This document shows positions 63,277 through 64,000 of a DNA stretch of 64,000 bases, piece by piece. Below the pieces are notes generated by a model. The model was given only the letters and a program-made list of their open reading frames with translations. It did not search any database and was not told the DNA's origin. The stretch is from Opisthocomus hoazin. Its lineage: Eukaryota > Chordata > Aves > Opisthocomiformes > Opisthocomidae. The stretch covers positions 133,188,465 to 133,252,464 of the forward strand of contig NC_134414.1 of assembly GCF_030867145.1 (NCBI RefSeq), in the 5' to 3' direction. Position numbers and translations under genes: made by a program. How positions within the stretch are numbered: position 1 is the first letter of the stretch; every line of letters starts with the position of its first letter.

Positions 63277-64000
63277 GTGAGTACCGCGGCCGAGGGCGGG
63301 GGGTCTGCGGGGGGCAGGCGGGCTCCTCGCTTCCCGGGGGGCAAGGCGGGACGTCGGAGCCGGGTGCCCCCTGTGCTGCTTCCCCGTCGGAGGGAGGTGC
63401 CGCGACCCGGCACTGGAAGCGGGTGGAGGCGAGGGGCCCAGGGAGCGGCGTCGGTTATGAGCGCGCCGTGGACAGACCCCTCTTAGCGACCGGGCAGCCG
63501 CCTTCCCAGCAGAACACCCGGCTGTAGAAGCAGCCGCCTCTCGGATCCAGCTAGGCGAGCGGCAACCGAAAGGAAAGGTCAACCCCGTAAGGCTGGTTAG
63601 AAGCTCTCCCCTGCCGTTGCTGGGTGATGCGCGTCAGTCAGGCTGCCCGGAGAGTCGCGGCGTGGCTCCGTGCTGCCCAGCAAGCCGCCCGTCCCGGGCA
63701 GTGCAGGTAAACGCTCTGCCCTTTCGCCGCAGAGCTGCGAGGGCCCCGGTGTGTAAGCTCTGGTTCTTGAGCTCTGCGGCTCTGGCATTTGGTTCTGGCT
63801 GTCCCAGCTCTGCTGCCTGATAGGTGGGTGGCAGCCGCCAATGCCTGAACCAAAGTTCAGACAACACACACGTGTGGGAACAGAAGCCATAGCTGTGAAA
63901 CCACCCATCTGTCTTGGCGGTTGTTTGCTTATTTAATGTGTTTCTGTGTCTGGATGCAGGGCAGAAATTCATGATGTCCTGGAAGAGTATAAAGAAGGAG
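63080..64000 (+). CDS. QTRT2: QTRT2 (QTRTD1), queuine tRNA-ribosyltransferase accessory subunit, 5' part only
   Basis: QTRT2 is the non-catalytic partner of QTRT1. The heterodimer exchanges guanine 34 for queuine in tRNAs with GUN anticodons (Asp, Asn, His, Tyr). Visible coding exons are 63080-63276 and 63960 to the window edge. They encode MKVRLCGAGGARLGTLAGL, then GCLLYTRTGSAPHLTHDTL, VPAVAQLPLPAL and AEIHDVLEEYKEG. The PGCLLYT.TGSAPHLTH block is the conserved TGT-family N-terminal segment as remembered for the human protein. The start ATG lies in gcggggagATGaag, 105 bp from the CCDC191 start. The rest of the gene lies right of the window. Confidence 0.95.
63277..63959 (+). other. QTRT2 intron 1
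   Basis: A 683-nt intron, GC-rich at first and AT-rich at its end. I see nothing notable in it. Confidence 0.85.
63960..64000 (+). CDS. QTRT2: QTRT2 coding exon 2, cut by window end
   Basis: The acceptor is gtgtctggatgcag (phase 2 in). It encodes (L)AEIHDVLEEYKEG up to the window edge, matching the AEHH.VL.EYKEG stretch expected after exon 1. Confidence 0.93.

Larger units (their letters stand above)
62600..63480. promoter_or_regulatory. Shared CpG island, bidirectional CCDC191/QTRT2 promoter
   Basis: CCDC191 starts leftward at 62,974 and QTRT2 starts rightward at 63,080, so 105 bp separate the start codons and both lie in one CpG-rich block. There is no TATA box. An ATTGG (inverted CCAAT) occurs at 62,771-62,775 and an ATF/CRE-like TGATGACGCGG at about 63,044. 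The bidirectional role is inferred from geometry. Confidence 0.8.

Overview
This is nuclear DNA of a vertebrate, almost certainly a bird. It holds spliced genes with GT-AG introns and CpG-island promoters, and it carries three CR1 LINE copies, the dominant avian retrotransposon. Gene order is GRAMD1C (+), ZDHHC23 (+), CCDC191 (-), QTRT2 (+), which as I recall is the order on human 3q13.31. The species cannot be fixed from sequence alone.

Layout. Positions 1-28,835 hold the 3' part of GRAMD1C: 13 coding exons, 509 codons plus stop, starting inside the GRAM domain. The first large intron contains a CpG island (about 4.9-5.6 kb) that could be an internal promoter. Positions 29.4-37.4 kb hold all of ZDHHC23: four coding exons, 414 residues, with a CpG-island promoter and an apparently very long 3' UTR. 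About 37.4-40.9 kb is intergenic, between the convergent ends of ZDHHC23 and CCDC191. Positions 40.9-62,974 hold all of CCDC191 on the minus strand. I rebuilt 17 coding exons whose phases chain without a break to 940 residues. Positions 63,080-64,000 hold the first exon and the start of the second exon of QTRT2, divergent from CCDC191 with only 105 bp between the two start codons.

The genes have unrelated roles. GRAMD1C is an ER sterol-transfer protein at membrane contacts. ZDHHC23 is a palmitoyltransferase. CCDC191 is a coiled-coil protein with Sfi1-like Trp motifs. QTRT2 is the accessory subunit of the queuosine tRNA transglycosylase.

I found no new multi-gene system, CRISPR array, endogenous virus or toxin locus. 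The most useful leads are a phase-perfect, possibly unannotated 66-nt cassette exon in GRAMD1C (24,375-24,440), the intronic CpG island, the Sfi1-like repeats of CCDC191, and an unexplained coding-like stretch at 13.25-13.80 kb. Exon borders were read by eye from splice consensus, frame continuity and remembered homologues. No alignment or RNA evidence was available.
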